A stretch of 47,281 bases of DNA from Bacteroidota bacterium (GCA_027592755.1 JAQCLE010000024.1:1-47281), one strand, 5' to 3'; shown: positions 35,744-45,689, numbered from the stretch's first letter. The notes: generated by a model not told the origin, from the letters alone. Numbers and translations are program-made.

Positions 35744-38530
35744 CTAATTAAGGAGTTCATCGAAGCTCCAGGAAAGATAATACAGGCCTCCAATATTAGG
35801 ATTGGCAAAACCTGTTTGGTAGTATTTGTTAAGAATATTGTTTCCACCAAGTTTGATGACACTCTTCAGATTTTTAAACTTATAACTGACTTGCGCATCC
35901 AATGAGTTATAACTTGGGATTGTTCCGGTACCAGCGGCAGATTCCCATAAAAAGGATTGCTGCCAGCGCCAGTTTAAAGCGAATCCAAGATTATCGAGGA
36001 TGTTTCTGTTTGAAAATCCTAAATTGATACGATACCTAGGGGTATTAAATTCAGCCTGGGCGCTTGTTTCATCAAGTTTTTCAATATCATTATAAGCAAT
36101 GCCCCCTTTCAGAACGTACCCTTTGTCCATTAACCAGTCGGCACCAAATGCCCATCCGTATGCCGTAACTGGCTGATCACTGCTAATGCTTGTCCGGTAG
36201 AGTTGTTCATTGGCCTGATACGGGTTCTGGGCGATATTAATGAAATTGATAAATCCATTGAAAGTATTAACGTAGACATACGTATCGACAAGAAGTTTAT
36301 CATTGAAAAGACCCTTGTATCCACCTTCGAATGCCGTAACCCGTTCAGGTTTAAATACGGGGATCGTAAATACTCCGGAAAGTGTATCTGGCCGATCCAC
36401 AATAGGATTGGGGCCACTGAGACGGTAAACAGGGTTTTCATCAAAATTGAATTTGTTGTGAATGGCTTTTACACCACCGATGACTCTAAATACTCCCACA
36501 TCGAGATCGGTCCATTGATCCTGAATGGCCGGAAACCTGAATGCGGTTTGGACGGAACCCCTGAAATAATGATGCTTCTCAGCAACTGGCTGGTAAACAA
36601 CTGAAAACCTTGGTGTGATCCGGCCATCGAAATTATCGCTTTTGTCAAACCTCGCCGACCCGGTAAATCGCAGTTGGTCACCAGCAACTTTTTTGTTTAC
36701 CTGAATGAAGGATCCAAATTGCTTGACCCTGATCGGATTTCCTGGTTCATCGAAGAATATGGTGCCTTCGGAATTGATATTGTATATCCTATAGTTGACG
36801 CCAATCATGATGTCAGCAAATTCAATTTTGTCTCCGAAGTGATACACTCCCTCAATGTTATACATTGAAGTTTTGTCAACAATTCGGCTTCCTGATAAGG
36901 TCTCGTCAAGCTTACTGGTAATGATCTGTTGTTTAAGGTTTTCAAATTCCGGTGTTCCAGGGATTGGTAGTGATGGTTTGGTCGGATCATTGATAGTTCC
37001 GTTCGAGAGGCGGTTATCAGCAGTTGCTCTGGCTGAGGCATGGGCAGCTTCTGCGTTACCACTGAATAAAAAAGCAGGTGTAAATCGTTCAAGATAATCT
37101 CCAAACCACTGGGCATCGTCTTTCCAGGTGCTGTTCATAAAAATCGCCGTATTTCCCGCATCATAGGTATCACCAGCTTTTTCCTGGATACTCCATACAC
37201 GAATAAAGTAGTTCGGGCTTTTCAACTCTATCTTGCCATTGATTGCACTGAAATTCACCAGAGAAAACCGGTTTTGAGCCGTGTAAACACTTGTGCCAGT
37301 GCCTATTCCAACCTGGCCACTTAATTCAAGTTCTTCGTTTATTCTGTAATTGAGCGACAAATTTCCTAGAAGATTTTTTGTATCATAGTCCACGAGATAT
37401 TTTTCGTCGAAACCAGTTCTGGTCACATTTTGATTCGGGAATGCTCCCACGATGTAATTCACTGTATCGATATAGGCCTGGCTACCAGGTGTCAGCCCGA
37501 TAGCATTTGCAATGCCAGTTGCGACATTAGGGGCAAAGTCTTTTAAATTAATCCCCACTTCATCGCCATAAACGTTCACACCGTCATACCCAGGATTAGT
37601 CAATCTAGTCGAATTGGGATCATCCGGATTAGCCCTGTCACGCTTATCGTTGGCATTCCAATCAATCGCCCGTACATAGTTAACGTTGACCTTAAAGGCA
37701 AATTTGTCGTTGTATGCTTTGGCATACCTTAGACTAAAATCTCCCATGGGAGCGGTACTACTTCGGTAATTGGCTCCAACATGCATTAGACCAGTCTGAG
37801 TGGAAAAACTCAATCCCTGGTAATCAAAGGGATTTTTACTTTGCATTAAAACCGTTCCATTAACTCCCCCGGCGCCATAAAGTGCGGAGGAGGCCCCCAC
37901 CAGTAATTCGACACTTTCAACATCCAATGGAGGTATTCCGAAGATATTACCTGCGGCAAAGCTTAATCCCGGGACTGCGTTGTCCACACCATCAATAATC
38001 TGGTTAACCCTAAAATTTGTATTTCCATTAAAACCTCTCGTGTTGATTGTTTTAAAAGTGAAACTCATTTTATGAATGTCAACCCCTTTCAAATGAGCAA
38101 TGCTTTCATAGAAGTCCCTTGCGGGCGTTTGTCTCATGTCCAGGATGTCGAGTTTTTCAATTGAGACAGGAGACTCAAGGATGCTTTCTTCAAATCTGGA
38201 AGCTGAAATGACTACTTCCTGGCCAAGAATTACAGATTCATCTAATTGGATATTGATTTCAGATTGTGGATTTGTTATTTCGATTTCCTGACCACTGAAT
38301 CCCACACTTGTAATGATCAAGGTGAATGGTGGAGAGGATTCGGTTCTTAGGTAGTAGTTACCTGAGGGATCTGTTGTAGTACCTATAAGCTTGTCCCTTA
38401 TTTTAAGATTAACCCCGACAAGTGGGTCGTTATTTTGATCAGTAACCTGACCCGAAATAACGGTTTGAGCTAAAATTGATAGTACGGGGAGAGCATTTGC
38501 AATGAGTACTGTCAAAAGTCTTCTACCCAT
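35744..38530 (-). CDS. TonB-dependent outer-membrane receptor
   Basis: A 928-residue receptor for active uptake across the outer membrane. After the signal peptide (residues 1-22) comes a carboxypeptidase-regulatory-like domain (about 23-105, ISGQVTDQNNDPLVGVNLKI), then the plug (about 115-235, with ESPVSIEKLDILDMRQTPA, FNGNTNFRVNQIIDGVDNA and LVGASSALYGAGGVNGTVLM), then a long barrel ending GGLYYLSWSFDELLN. The plug carries no clear siderophore signature. No SusD partner is adjacent; instead a lipoprotein and a vanadium haloperoxidase gene are divergent from it. Its substrate is unknown. It lies 21 bases upstream of the damaged serine hydrolase on the same strand. Confidence 0.92.
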   Translation of the reverse strand: MGRRLLTVLIANALPVLSILAQTVISGQVTDQNNDPLVGVNLKIRDKLIGTTTDPSGNYYLRTESSPPFTLIITSVGFSGQEIEITNPQSEINIQLDESVILGQEVVISASRFEESILESPVSIEKLDILDMRQTPARDFYESIAHLKGVDIHKMSFTFKTINTRGFNGNTNFRVNQIIDGVDNAVPGLSFAAGNIFGIPPLDVESVELLVGASSALYGAGGVNGTVLMQSKNPFDYQGLSFSTQTGLMHVGANYRSSTAPMGDFSLRYAKAYNDKFAFKVNVNYVRAIDWNANDKRDRANPDDPNSTRLTNPGYDGVNVYGDEVGINLKDFAPNVATGIANAIGLTPGSQAYIDTVNYIVGAFPNQNVTRTGFDEKYLVDYDTKNLLGNLSLNYRINEELELSGQVGIGTGTSVYTAQNRFSLVNFSAINGKIELKSPNYFIRVWSIQEKAGDTYDAGNTAIFMNSTWKDDAQWFGDYLERFTPAFLFSGNAEAAHASARATADNRLSNGTINDPTKPSLPIPGTPEFENLKQQIITSKLDETLSGSRIVDKTSMYNIEGVYHFGDKIEFADIMIGVNYRIYNINSEGTIFFDEPGNPIRVKQFGSFIQVNKKVAGDQLRFTGSARFDKSDNFDGRITPRFSVVYQPVAEKHHYFRGSVQTAFRFPAIQDQWTDLDVGVFRVIGGVKAIHNKFNFDENPVYRLSGPNPIVDRPDTLSGVFTIPVFKPERVTAFEGGYKGLFNDKLLVDTYVYVNTFNGFINFINIAQNPYQANEQLYRTSISSDQPVTAYGWAFGADWLMDKGYVLKGGIAYNDIEKLDETSAQAEFNTPRYRINLGFSNRNILDNLGFALNWRWQQSFLWESAAGTGTIPSYNSLDAQVSYKFKNLKSVIKLGGNNILNKYYQTGFANPNIGGLYYLSWSFDELLN

Positions 38531-38576
38531 GATTTGGATTTATATTGGCTAAATAATTCACATCACTGATTGCTGT

Positions 38577-38584
38577 CAAATATA
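38577..38584 (-). promoter_or_regulatory. Probable -7 box for the TonB receptor gene
   Basis: The minus strand reads TATATTTG, a full match to TAnnTTTG, 46 bases before the receptor start codon. No clear -33 TTTG was found at the expected distance, so the site is only moderately supported. Confidence 0.45.
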
Positions 38585-38708
38585 ATGGGTTTTGAAAATG
38601 GTATTGATGCGCCGGGATAATGAATTGCATTTGTCCTGGAAAAGATATTGGAATCTTTCTATATGTTTCCATTAAGCCTTTTATTTGCCAAGACTTAAAA
38701 TAAATATC

Positions 38709-39308
38709 ATGAAGAAAAGAAAAACCATAAATATCCTGTCCTGGTTATTGAATTTTGCAATCATTGTTTCAGTATTTTCTTGTGGTGGCAGTGATGATGA
38801 TGACGATAATGACCCGGAAGTTGATCCCCTCGTGGGTACTTACATCTTTAAATCGGCGGAATTTGCCGCAGGGGCTACAGTAGCGGTTTTGAATGATCCT
38901 ACAGATCCTACATTGGGTACTTCAGAGGTCACTTTCATGGTTGACGATGATGCCTATGCATTTGTTGGAGGAGCTTTAATAGCGAAAGCGCCTTGCACTA
39001 ATCCAACTTCAACCCAAATACAGATAAGGGAAGATAATACGACATATTATGTATGCAGTGGTGAGATGAAGGAAGCCAGAATGGGTTCGTGGATGGTTAG
39101 TACGGATGGATTAAATTTTACGTTGAGCATTATTGACCCTGCTTTCGACGTAATTATGCCGGGATTTACACTGGCCAATGATGAAATAAGCGGGACTGCC
39201 ATTATACCAATCCCTATCGATCAATCGGTTGTGACGGGCGCCTCTTTACCCGGAGGAGGATTGAATATACAAGCGATACCAATGAATATTGTGTTTGCTA
39301 AAGTATAA
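38709..39308 (+). CDS. Lipoprotein, beta-rich, unknown function
   Basis: From the ATG at 38709 the signal peptide runs to a lipobox (VSVFSCGG), followed by an acidic linker (SDDDDDNDPEVD) typical of Bacteroidota surface lipoproteins. The mature domain of about 165 residues is beta-rich and starts PLVGTYIFKSAEF, resembling lipocalin-like lipoprotein domains of this phylum. Cysteines in KAPCTNP and YYVCSG may pair. An earlier in-frame ATG at 38685 only adds residues before the signal. It is divergent from the TonB receptor and convergent with the haloperoxidase, so it may be a co-working substrate-binding lipoprotein (inference). Confidence 0.7.
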   Translation: MKKRKTINILSWLLNFAIIVSVFSCGGSDDDDDNDPEVDPLVGTYIFKSAEFAAGATVAVLNDPTDPTLGTSEVTFMVDDDAYAFVGGALIAKAPCTNPTSTQIQIREDNTTYYVCSGEMKEARMGSWMVSTDGLNFTLSIIDPAFDVIMPGFTLANDEISGTAIIPIPIDQSVVTGASLPGGGLNIQAIPMNIVFAKV

Positions 39309-39343
39309 CAATAGTAAATGAGGGATATTTCCCTTTTCTATTC

Positions 39344-40702
39344 TCAATTTTCAGAATTAATCAAACTTGCATTCTGATCAGGTAAAGAGTATTTTGTTTT
39401 TAAATTACCTACTACAAAATTTCCAACGTCTCTCCCCTGATCCACACCATTGGTAATTGCCGGCATATAGTGGATACCTCCATATATCCGGCTGATAGCA
39501 GCTTCGGAACTGGCGTTCAGAAACGATGTGAATGACCGTGGTGGCATGCCATATTCAACTTCTGTCGTATCAAGAAAATGGAATTCCTCCCCAAACAGAT
39601 CGGTGAGTGTTGTAGCAGCTGCGGTCGATATAACACTGTGTCCGCTGGTATATTCCGGGAATGGTGGCGTTTGCAGGAGGGGAGCCCAATCCTGATCTAC
39701 AAATTCGTTGATTACTGTCTCTGGCCTAATCAGAATACTACGCCACTTCTCATCCCAGCAAACGATAAACGCGTCAAATAGAGAGATTGATACCCGGGAA
39801 AAGGCTTCCGCGGTTTCCATAAAATTGCTTTGTGATTGCCTGGTGCTAATAGCTGTTATTCCGATCCAATGGCCACCGGGAGTAATTTTTTTAGTAGCAA
39901 ACATGGCATGACCGGAATGGTGCGAAACAAAAGGATTGCAATCCCAGAATTTTGCTATTTCCTCCTGCTCCTGATCGAGATTGACGCCTATGTCATATAC
40001 TTCCATCATCTCCCTATGGAACAGACTGTTTTCATCCATGTCATATGGCGTTGGTGGAGGGGGAACAAACTGGCTGGCTGAATCAAGAATGAGTAACCTT
40101 ATTTTATTCCAACTGGGTTCGATGCCTTCGGCATAGTCAGGAGGTGTTGGTTTCCAGGCATAAGGTTCATTCTTAACGGTGTATTTTGGGAAAGTGCGTG
40201 TTTGCTTGTAATTGTCCTTGTCAGCCCACGCAAGAATATGGTTTGCCACAACTTCACCATAGGCAATGGATTCATTAAAAACTGGCGATGGAATGCCGCT
40301 ATCTTCAATTTCCTCCCATAGCTTTTTTTCAAAAGCCTCAATTCGATCCTCGGAAAATATCATGGTTTTACCGACAACAAGGAATGCCTTGAGGGCCGCC
40401 ACTTCATGACTGATTTCTTTAGTTTTATCTGGTTGGGGAGGTAATTCAAGATCGGTTAGCTGCCCTGCCATGGACTGGTATCCATTGTATCCCGGGATCA
40501 ATGCTTCATAGGCGGCAATACTTGGGTAGGCATAAATGCGACTGGCAACAGGAGGGGAGAATATGTCATAGACGATGACATCAGTCAGCGCTTTCATTGA
40601 GCGTTGAAACAACTCAGGATCCGTGGTAAATGGTTTGTAGTCAACAGGTTCGCAACCAATGAATAATGAAATAAAAAAAGAAATAAAGACTATTTGTTTC
40701 AT
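39344..40702 (-). CDS. Vanadium-dependent haloperoxidase-like lipoprotein
   Basis: The 452-residue product starts with a lipoprotein signal (FFISLFIGCEP, Cys17). It contains the three vanadate/phosphate-site motifs of the VHPO/PAP2 superfamily: K-x6-RP at 319-327 (KWRSILIRP), SGH at 353-355 (His355, acid-base) and SR-x5-H at 404-411 (SRIYGGIH, with His411 as the vanadate ligand). Family members oxidise halides with peroxide, or act as acid phosphatases when they lack vanadate. Bromide or iodide oxidation is possible in a marine species, but halide choice cannot be read here. It converges with the lipoprotein gene and is near the TonB receptor. Confidence 0.88.
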   Translation of the reverse strand: MKQIVFISFFISLFIGCEPVDYKPFTTDPELFQRSMKALTDVIVYDIFSPPVASRIYAYPSIAAYEALIPGYNGYQSMAGQLTDLELPPQPDKTKEISHEVAALKAFLVVGKTMIFSEDRIEAFEKKLWEEIEDSGIPSPVFNESIAYGEVVANHILAWADKDNYKQTRTFPKYTVKNEPYAWKPTPPDYAEGIEPSWNKIRLLILDSASQFVPPPPTPYDMDENSLFHREMMEVYDIGVNLDQEQEEIAKFWDCNPFVSHHSGHAMFATKKITPGGHWIGITAISTRQSQSNFMETAEAFSRVSISLFDAFIVCWDEKWRSILIRPETVINEFVDQDWAPLLQTPPFPEYTSGHSVISTAAATTLTDLFGEEFHFLDTTEVEYGMPPRSFTSFLNASSEAAISRIYGGIHYMPAITNGVDQGRDVGNFVVGNLKTKYSLPDQNASLINSEN

Positions 40703-40773
40703 TTTCCTACTGCCTGATATTTTTCAAATTGCCCTGTAAATTGATAAATATTCAGTTGCCAATGATGATTTAA

Positions 40774-41802
40774 TTATACTATCTGAATGCCAATACAGGA
40801 TTTAGTGGTCAATCGGCCAATCGGTTTAAGATTTATACCCCAATGTTTACATTCTTTATTGAAAATCTCAAGGGAATTGTGATCAACTGATATCAATAGA
40901 CCGCCACTGGTCTGTGGATCGGCAAGAATTGTCCGCTGATAATCCGAAATTTCCGAAACTTTATCGCCGTAACTGTCCCAGTTGCGATTAGTTCCGCCGG
41001 GTACACACTTTTGAGCAATATACTCATCAATAAAATTGAATTTTGGAATAGCGTTGAAATCAATTTCCGCACTAAGATCGCTACCCTCACAAATTTCTAT
41101 CAAATGACCCAACAAGCCAAAGCCAGTAACGTCGGTGAGTGAGTTTACATAGTCCAGTTCTCCTAGTTTCACCCCAAAGTCGTTTAACTTTAGCATCGAA
41201 TGCCTGGCTTCCTCCAGGTGCTCAGCTTTTGCAAGGCCCTTTTTTTGAGCCGTTGAGATAATCCCCACACCAAGTTTTTTGGTAAGAAAAAGATAGGAAC
41301 CTTCCTTGGCTGATGAATTCTGCTTAATATTTTTCTTATCAACTTGTCCGGTTACCGCCAGTCCGAATATTGGCTCCGGGCAATCAATGCTATGGCCCCC
41401 CGCCAGACTGATTCCAGCTTCCTGACACACTTTTCTGCTTCCTTCCAAAACCTCATGAGCAAATTCAGTTGGAATTTTGTCTATGGGCCAGCCCAGAATG
41501 GCTATTGCCATCAAAGGCCTTCCACCCATCGCATAGATATCGCTGATAGCATTGACTGAAGCAATGGCACCAAAATCGAAAGGGTCATCAACGATGGGCA
41601 TGAAGAAATCGGTGGTACTTATGATGGCTTTACCATTGCCAAGGTCATAAACAGCTGCATCGTCCTTTGTCGAATTTCCAACCAATAGATTCGGATCAAT
41701 GCGATGATTTCCTGTGCCAATTATTCCTTCCAGCATTTTGGGAGAAATTTTGCATCCACAGCCGGCGCCATGGCTATACTGCGTTAACTTAATTGTTTCC
41801 AT
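40774..41802 (-). CDS. selD: Selenide, water dikinase
   Basis: Makes selenophosphate from selenide and ATP. The 342-residue protein has the catalytic motif GAGCGCK (Cys15 and Cys17) at the N-terminus. Other signatures are [11 protein letters not shown] (metal-binding Asp), [30 protein letters not shown]-type AIR-synthase segment, [20 protein letters not shown] and [10 protein letters not shown]. Its start lies one base after the stop of the tRNA 2-selenouridine synthase gene (TAA-T-ATG), so they form one transcript. The cysteine form of the active site shows that selenocysteine is not needed here. Confidence 0.96.
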   Translation of the reverse strand: METIKLTQYSHGAGCGCKISPKMLEGIIGTGNHRIDPNLLVGNSTKDDAAVYDLGNGKAIISTTDFFMPIVDDPFDFGAIASVNAISDIYAMGGRPLMAIAILGWPIDKIPTEFAHEVLEGSRKVCQEAGISLAGGHSIDCPEPIFGLAVTGQVDKKNIKQNSSAKEGSYLFLTKKLGVGIISTAQKKGLAKAEHLEEARHSMLKLNDFGVKLGELDYVNSLTDVTGFGLLGHLIEICEGSDLSAEIDFNAIPKFNFIDEYIAQKCVPGGTNRNWDSYGDKVSEISDYQRTILADPQTSGGLLISVDHNSLEIFNKECKHWGINLKPIGRLTTKSCIGIQIV

Positions 41803-41803
41803 A

Positions 41804-42829
41804 TTATATTTTATTCTGTGCGATGCTCAAAACATTATTTGCAATTTTAGTGGCATCAAAATTATCTGAATAAGTGCTTTCCAGCAGTTGTTTGTTTTTG
41901 CGCTCAAGCGCATTACTATACGCTTTGTCATAGTAGGTGAGGAGAGTATCAGCGGTGCCTGCAATGTTGCCAGCGATCAAATTCTCAATTGCTTCTTTCA
42001 TATGTTGGCCGCCCAGTTTTTTCTCAATCTTTCGGATTCGTGCTTCCAGGTCAGCTGCTTCAAAGTTGCCATACTCATTAACCAAACGCTTAACCCGCTC
42101 CTGTTTACTTATTTCAACCCTGATAAGTCTACTCTTTCTCATCTGATCCCAAATATCATTCGGGATAAATATCTTGCCAATTGCGATAGATTCGTCTTCA
42201 AGCCATATCCTTTTCGAAACATCCTGGTGTGCCAATTCCCAAAAAAGATCATTTTGAAACTGTTCCGTTGTAGGCTGGTTCGATTTGCCTAATCCGCCAA
42301 AAACTGATCCCTTGTGATTAGCCAAGGCTTCAAGGTCAATTACCTGCTCTCCCTCGGCTTTGAGCGCATTTAGAATTTCAGTTTTACCGCTACCCGTTGA
42401 CCCTGTAAGAATCACGAATCGAAAGGAGGTTGAAAAGTATTTGAGAGCATGGTTGCGAAACGCTTTGTAGCCTTTATGGAGCGTAACTGATTCGATATCA
42501 GAAGTGTTGAATAGCCAGGCCATGCTTTCAGAGCGCATGCCTCCACGCCAGCAATGAACAAGCAACTTGTCTTTTAGATTAAGTGACTTCGCCTTGAGAA
42601 CGAAATCCTTCATTTTGGGTCCAACGATTTCAAGTCCCAAAGTGATCGCCTCCTCCCGGCTAACTTGCTTGTAGGTTGTACCTACCTGTGCTCTTTCTTC
42701 ATCGTTGAATAGCGGGATGTTAACTGCACCGGGAATGTGGCCATGGTTAAACTCTTTTGGCGACCGGACATCTACCACGGGATTCTCTTCCGCCAGTTCT
42801 AAAAACTCATTGATTTGTATTACCGCCAT
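41804..42829 (-). CDS. selU: tRNA 2-selenouridine synthase (rhodanese + P-loop)
   Basis: Also called MnmH. It exchanges sulfur for selenium in 2-thiouridine at the wobble position of Lys, Glu and Gln tRNAs, using selenophosphate. The N-terminal rhodanese domain has [19 protein letters not shown] and the catalytic-cysteine loop [12 protein letters not shown]. The P-loop domain follows ([14 protein letters not shown]). MAVIQINEF at 42829 was chosen as the start; the frame opens six codons earlier at 42847. The pairing with selD shows that selenium is used for tRNA modification. It is divergent from rnhB. Confidence 0.94.
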   Translation of the reverse strand: MAVIQINEFLELAEENPVVDVRSPKEFNHGHIPGAVNIPLFNDEERAQVGTTYKQVSREEAITLGLEIVGPKMKDFVLKAKSLNLKDKLLVHCWRGGMRSESMAWLFNTSDIESVTLHKGYKAFRNHALKYFSTSFRFVILTGSTGSGKTEILNALKAEGEQVIDLEALANHKGSVFGGLGKSNQPTTEQFQNDLFWELAHQDVSKRIWLEDESIAIGKIFIPNDIWDQMRKSRLIRVEISKQERVKRLVNEYGNFEAADLEARIRKIEKKLGGQHMKEAIENLIAGNIAGTADTLLTYYDKAYSNALERKNKQLLESTYSDNFDATKIANNVLSIAQNKI

Positions 42830-42924
42830 CGGTGGCAAAGTTAGCAAGGGCAGGGTAGTGAGGGCGGTTGTCCTTAAAAGAATCTTATCACTTAATTTCG
42901 TTCATTCATTATTCCTATTGTTTA

Positions 42925-43527
42925 ATGCTGAAGCCTTACTACCAAAAAGAGTTGATTGAAGCCGGCTGCGACGAAGCGGGCAGGGGATGTCTTGCTGGGC
43001 CAGTTGTGGCTGCCGCTGTAATTCTGCCAATAAAATTCAGACACAAAACACTCAATGATTCGAAGCAGCTTAGCAAAAAACTGAGAGACGAACTTGAGCT
43101 TGAAATTAAAAAGAAAGCATTGGCATGGGCTGTTACTGAAGTATCAAATGAAGAGATCGATGAGATAAACATCCTCAACGCTTCTTTCAGGGCGATGCAT
43201 TTGGCCGTATCAAAATTGCAATTGAAACCTGAAATGCTCCTGATTGACGGCAATAGGTTTACACAATACAAGGATTTGTTGCATCAATGTATTGTTAAAG
43301 GCGATGCGAAGTTTTATTCCATTGCTGCCGCTTCGGTACTAGCCAAAACACATCGTGACAGATTGATGAAGAAACAATCGGAAGTTTATCCGGGCTATAA
43401 ATGGGAGACCAATGTGGGTTATCCAACTTTGGAGCATCGGGAAGGGATCAGGCAGTTGGGAATTACGCCGCTACATCGGAAAAGCTTTCAGTTATTACCG
43501 ATTCAGTTTGAGTTGTTTGAGGAGTAG
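42925..43527 (+). CDS. rnhB: Ribonuclease HII
   Basis: Removes ribonucleotides from DNA and RNA of RNA:DNA hybrids. From the ATG at 42925 the protein is about 200 residues, the normal size. Catalytic and substrate residues are in GCDEAGRGCLAGPVVAAAVI (DEAGRG), MLLIDGNRF and YSIAAASVLAKTHRDRLM, with YKWETNVGYPTLEHREGI near the end. The open frame extends 19 codons upstream to 42868, but those residues are not family-like. The divergent selU start is 95 bases away. Confidence 0.96.
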   Translation: MLKPYYQKELIEAGCDEAGRGCLAGPVVAAAVILPIKFRHKTLNDSKQLSKKLRDELELEIKKKALAWAVTEVSNEEIDEINILNASFRAMHLAVSKLQLKPEMLLIDGNRFTQYKDLLHQCIVKGDAKFYSIAAASVLAKTHRDRLMKKQSEVYPGYKWETNVGYPTLEHREGIRQLGITPLHRKSFQLLPIQFELFEE

Positions 43528-43651
43528 GCGTGTATATAATGAAATGTTTCAAAAGGATTAAATTTCATGAATGTATTGTTAGTGGATTTCATCTACATTG
43601 TTAACATTTCGTTTTTTCATTAAATTTTATGCTATTCATCCGCTATTCTAT

Positions 43652-44809
43652 TTAAGTAAGTTTTCCTTCGGCAAACAGCCTTCTAATCTCTTTTTTGTCA
43701 AATTTACCAACGCTGGTTTTTGTCACTTCATTTATATATACATAGTCCCTGGGAATCTGATACTTTGCAAAGTCTCTTGACAAAAATCCAATTAGTTCGT
43801 CATCTGTAAGTTTATCCTGATTATCTAACAAGACTATTAACGCCAAAGGTCTTTCTACCCATTTTTCATCTGGTATAGCAATTACGGTTGCCTCCTTTAT
43901 TTTGGGATGAGACATTAATGCAGATTCTAGCGCTACACTGGATATCCATTCACCTCCACTTTTTATGAGGTCTTTCGTTCTATCCTTAATTTCCATATAT
44001 CCATCCTCATCAATCGTGCTAACATCACCTGTTTTAAACCAACCATCTTCTGTAAAACTTTCATGATTATTCATTTTAAAATAGGAACTCACGGTCCATG
44101 CACCTTTTATTTGTAATTCTCCCATGGTTTTCCCATCCCGTGGTGCCAAAGAGCCGTCATCTTTTACAATCCTTAACTCCACTCCTGGAAAACCAATACC
44201 CTGTTTGGCACGAATTTCGAGTTTTTCCTTATCGGATAATTGCTCATGTTTTGGTTGTAATCGGCTAAGTGTTCCCAAGGGCGATGTTTCAGTCATTCCC
44301 CATGCCTGAACCCCTTTTATTCCAAAATCTTTTTCAAAACCCTCAATAAGACTTTTAGGTAAAGCAGAGCCTCCTACAAGATATTCTTCGAGTGCTAGTT
44401 TCTCATTTGGTGGATTCTTCTTAATAGCCTGGTAAACACCAAGCCAAATTGTTGGAACCCCATTCGCTTTATTAACTTTCTCTTCTTTAAGAATTTTAAT
44501 AATGGCATCAGGTTGCAAATTAGATGAGGGTAGTACCATGTTTGATCCAGCCAAAAGACACATATAGGGAAATCCCCATGCCATTACGTGAAATTGTGGT
44601 ACAACCAATAAAATGGTATCTCGATTACTAAAATTTCCTGCATTTGGTGATAGAATGGTAGATGCATGCAAAAACGTAGACCTATGAGAGTACAAGACCC
44701 CTTTTGGTAAACCAGTTGTTCCGCTTGTATAACACATACCGCTGGCATCATTTTCATTTAACGAAGGAGGGGTGAAACTCCCCTTGCCTACTCGATGTGT
44801 GCTTCTTAT
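43652..44809 (-). pseudogene. AMP-forming acyl-CoA synthetase, N-terminal half missing
   Basis: The reading frame encodes the C-terminal two thirds of an ATP-dependent acyl-CoA ligase. The AMP-binding P-loop YTSGTTGLPKG comes at once at the first ATG (44737). Later motifs are present: GVQAWGMTETSPLG, the A8-type hinge region with WFKTGDVSTIDEDGYMEIKDR and KDLIKSGGEWISS, and the C-terminal VGKFDKKEIRRLF. Upstream the frame is open to 44809 without ATG and still looks ligase-like for a few codons (TPPSLNENDASG), then ends at a TAA at 44810-44812. The roughly 180 residues before the P-loop are absent from this window. So the gene is a fragment cut by a deletion, or a strongly reduced protein starting at 44737. 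The true break point lies near 44770-44809. Confidence 0.8.
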
Positions 44810-44822
44810 TTAATTTTGGCTT

Positions 44823-45188
44823 CTACTTATTTGAGTGAAGTCCAATTCGATTTCCTTCAGTATCAAGAATTTGAGCAAAAAAACCAAAATCACCAATGTC
44901 CGTTTTTGGTACAATTAATTTACCTCCTGCCGATTCTACAAGCTTTGCTTGTGATGCAACGTCTTCACAAGAAAAGTAAATGATAGTTCCATCTGCGCTT
45001 GGGTTACTTCCTTCTGCCTGTACCAAACAGCCAGCAGAACCTACTTTGTCAGGTTCGCCAAACATATACATGTTACTGTCTGGCATTTCAATAAATTGAA
45101 ATTCTAGTTCAAATACTTTCGCGTAAAAGTCTTTAGCTCTCTCGAGATCTGTTGTGGCAATTTCCAACCATTGTACTGGATTTTTCAT
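44823..45188 (-). CDS. VOC/glyoxalase-like protein
   Basis: A protein of about 121 residues from the ATG at 45188; the frame opens eight codons earlier at 45212, but MKNPVQWLEIATTDLERAK is the usual family start. It has the paired betaalphabetabetabeta repeats of the vicinal-oxygen-chelate fold: WLEIATTDLERAKDFYAKVF in the first half and YFSCEDVASQAKLVESAGG, IPKTDIGDFGFFAQILDTEG-like in the second. Such stand-alone members may be glyoxalases, antibiotic-resistance proteins or binding proteins; metal ligands are not complete enough to decide. It lies between two damaged genes on the same strand. Confidence 0.82.
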   Translation of the reverse strand: MKNPVQWLEIATTDLERAKDFYAKVFELEFQFIEMPDSNMYMFGEPDKVGSAGCLVQAEGSNPSADGTIIYFSCEDVASQAKLVESAGGKLIVPKTDIGDFGFFAQILDTEGNRIGLHSNK

Positions 45189-45229
45189 ATTGATTAATTT
45201 TATGTTTGTCAATTACAATTTAAATGAGC

Positions 45230-45644
45230 CTACTTGGCTCGCATTTTATTTCCTCGTTTTTCATGAGTTACTTCAGCAAGTCCAAGTGCTTCCATAAGAG
45301 GTGGAATATACATTCCAAAGCGTCCCTTAAATCCCTTTTTCAGTCCGTACCAACCCCCTATTGGGTTATCCACGGATCTGCCCCAGTGTTCTATAGTATC
45401 CGGTTTTGTGTCTACTTTTTCGTCTTTACTGCCAAGTTCCATCCATTCACCTCGTTTTTTCAGCATTTCATGGCAAGTCATCAATACATCTAAGATCGTA
45501 ATGAAGAATGGTAGCCTTGACAGTGCAAACTAAAATTTCTTTTCCGTCCTTTTCGTCAACATGCATTGTATATTCTGAAGAAAGTCGAGGAGTTTTGAGT
45601 ATTAAGGGATTTTCCTTTGTTCCAATTTTCACTTTGTAATTCAT
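45230..45644 (-). pseudogene. Small conserved-looking protein gene split by a frameshift
   Basis: The first reading frame starts at the ATG at 45644 and codes 58 residues (MNYKVKIGTKENPLILKTP, then TMHVDEKDGKEILVCTV and HYDLRCIDDLP) to a TGA at 45468-45470. The second frame overlaps it and continues at about 45481 with MTCHEMLKKRGEWMELGSK, then DTIEHWGRSVDN, GWYGLKKGFKGRFGMYIPPL and EALGLAEVTHEKRG to 45230. Joining near 45480 gives one protein of about 138 residues, which reads as one continuous domain. The family is not recognised. The first part is too short to stand alone. The alternative is two tiny overlapping genes. Confidence 0.6.
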
Positions 45645-45689
45645 ATCATTGTTATTTGTCCCATAATTTATTCTTTAAAGTTGCACATA

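Noticed and set aside
36203-36604. Long plus-strand frames opposite the TonB receptor gene.
   Set aside because: The minus-strand receptor is complete and family-typical; these are antisense frames with no family features.
44762-44796. A sequence that can fold like domain VI of a group II intron, with a bulged A seven bases from a CTCGAT end.
   Set aside because: No domain V or reverse-transcriptase gene is next to it, and most of the hairpin lies in codons that still read as acyl-CoA ligase (GSFTPPSLNENDASG). Kept only as a possible clue to the nearby break.
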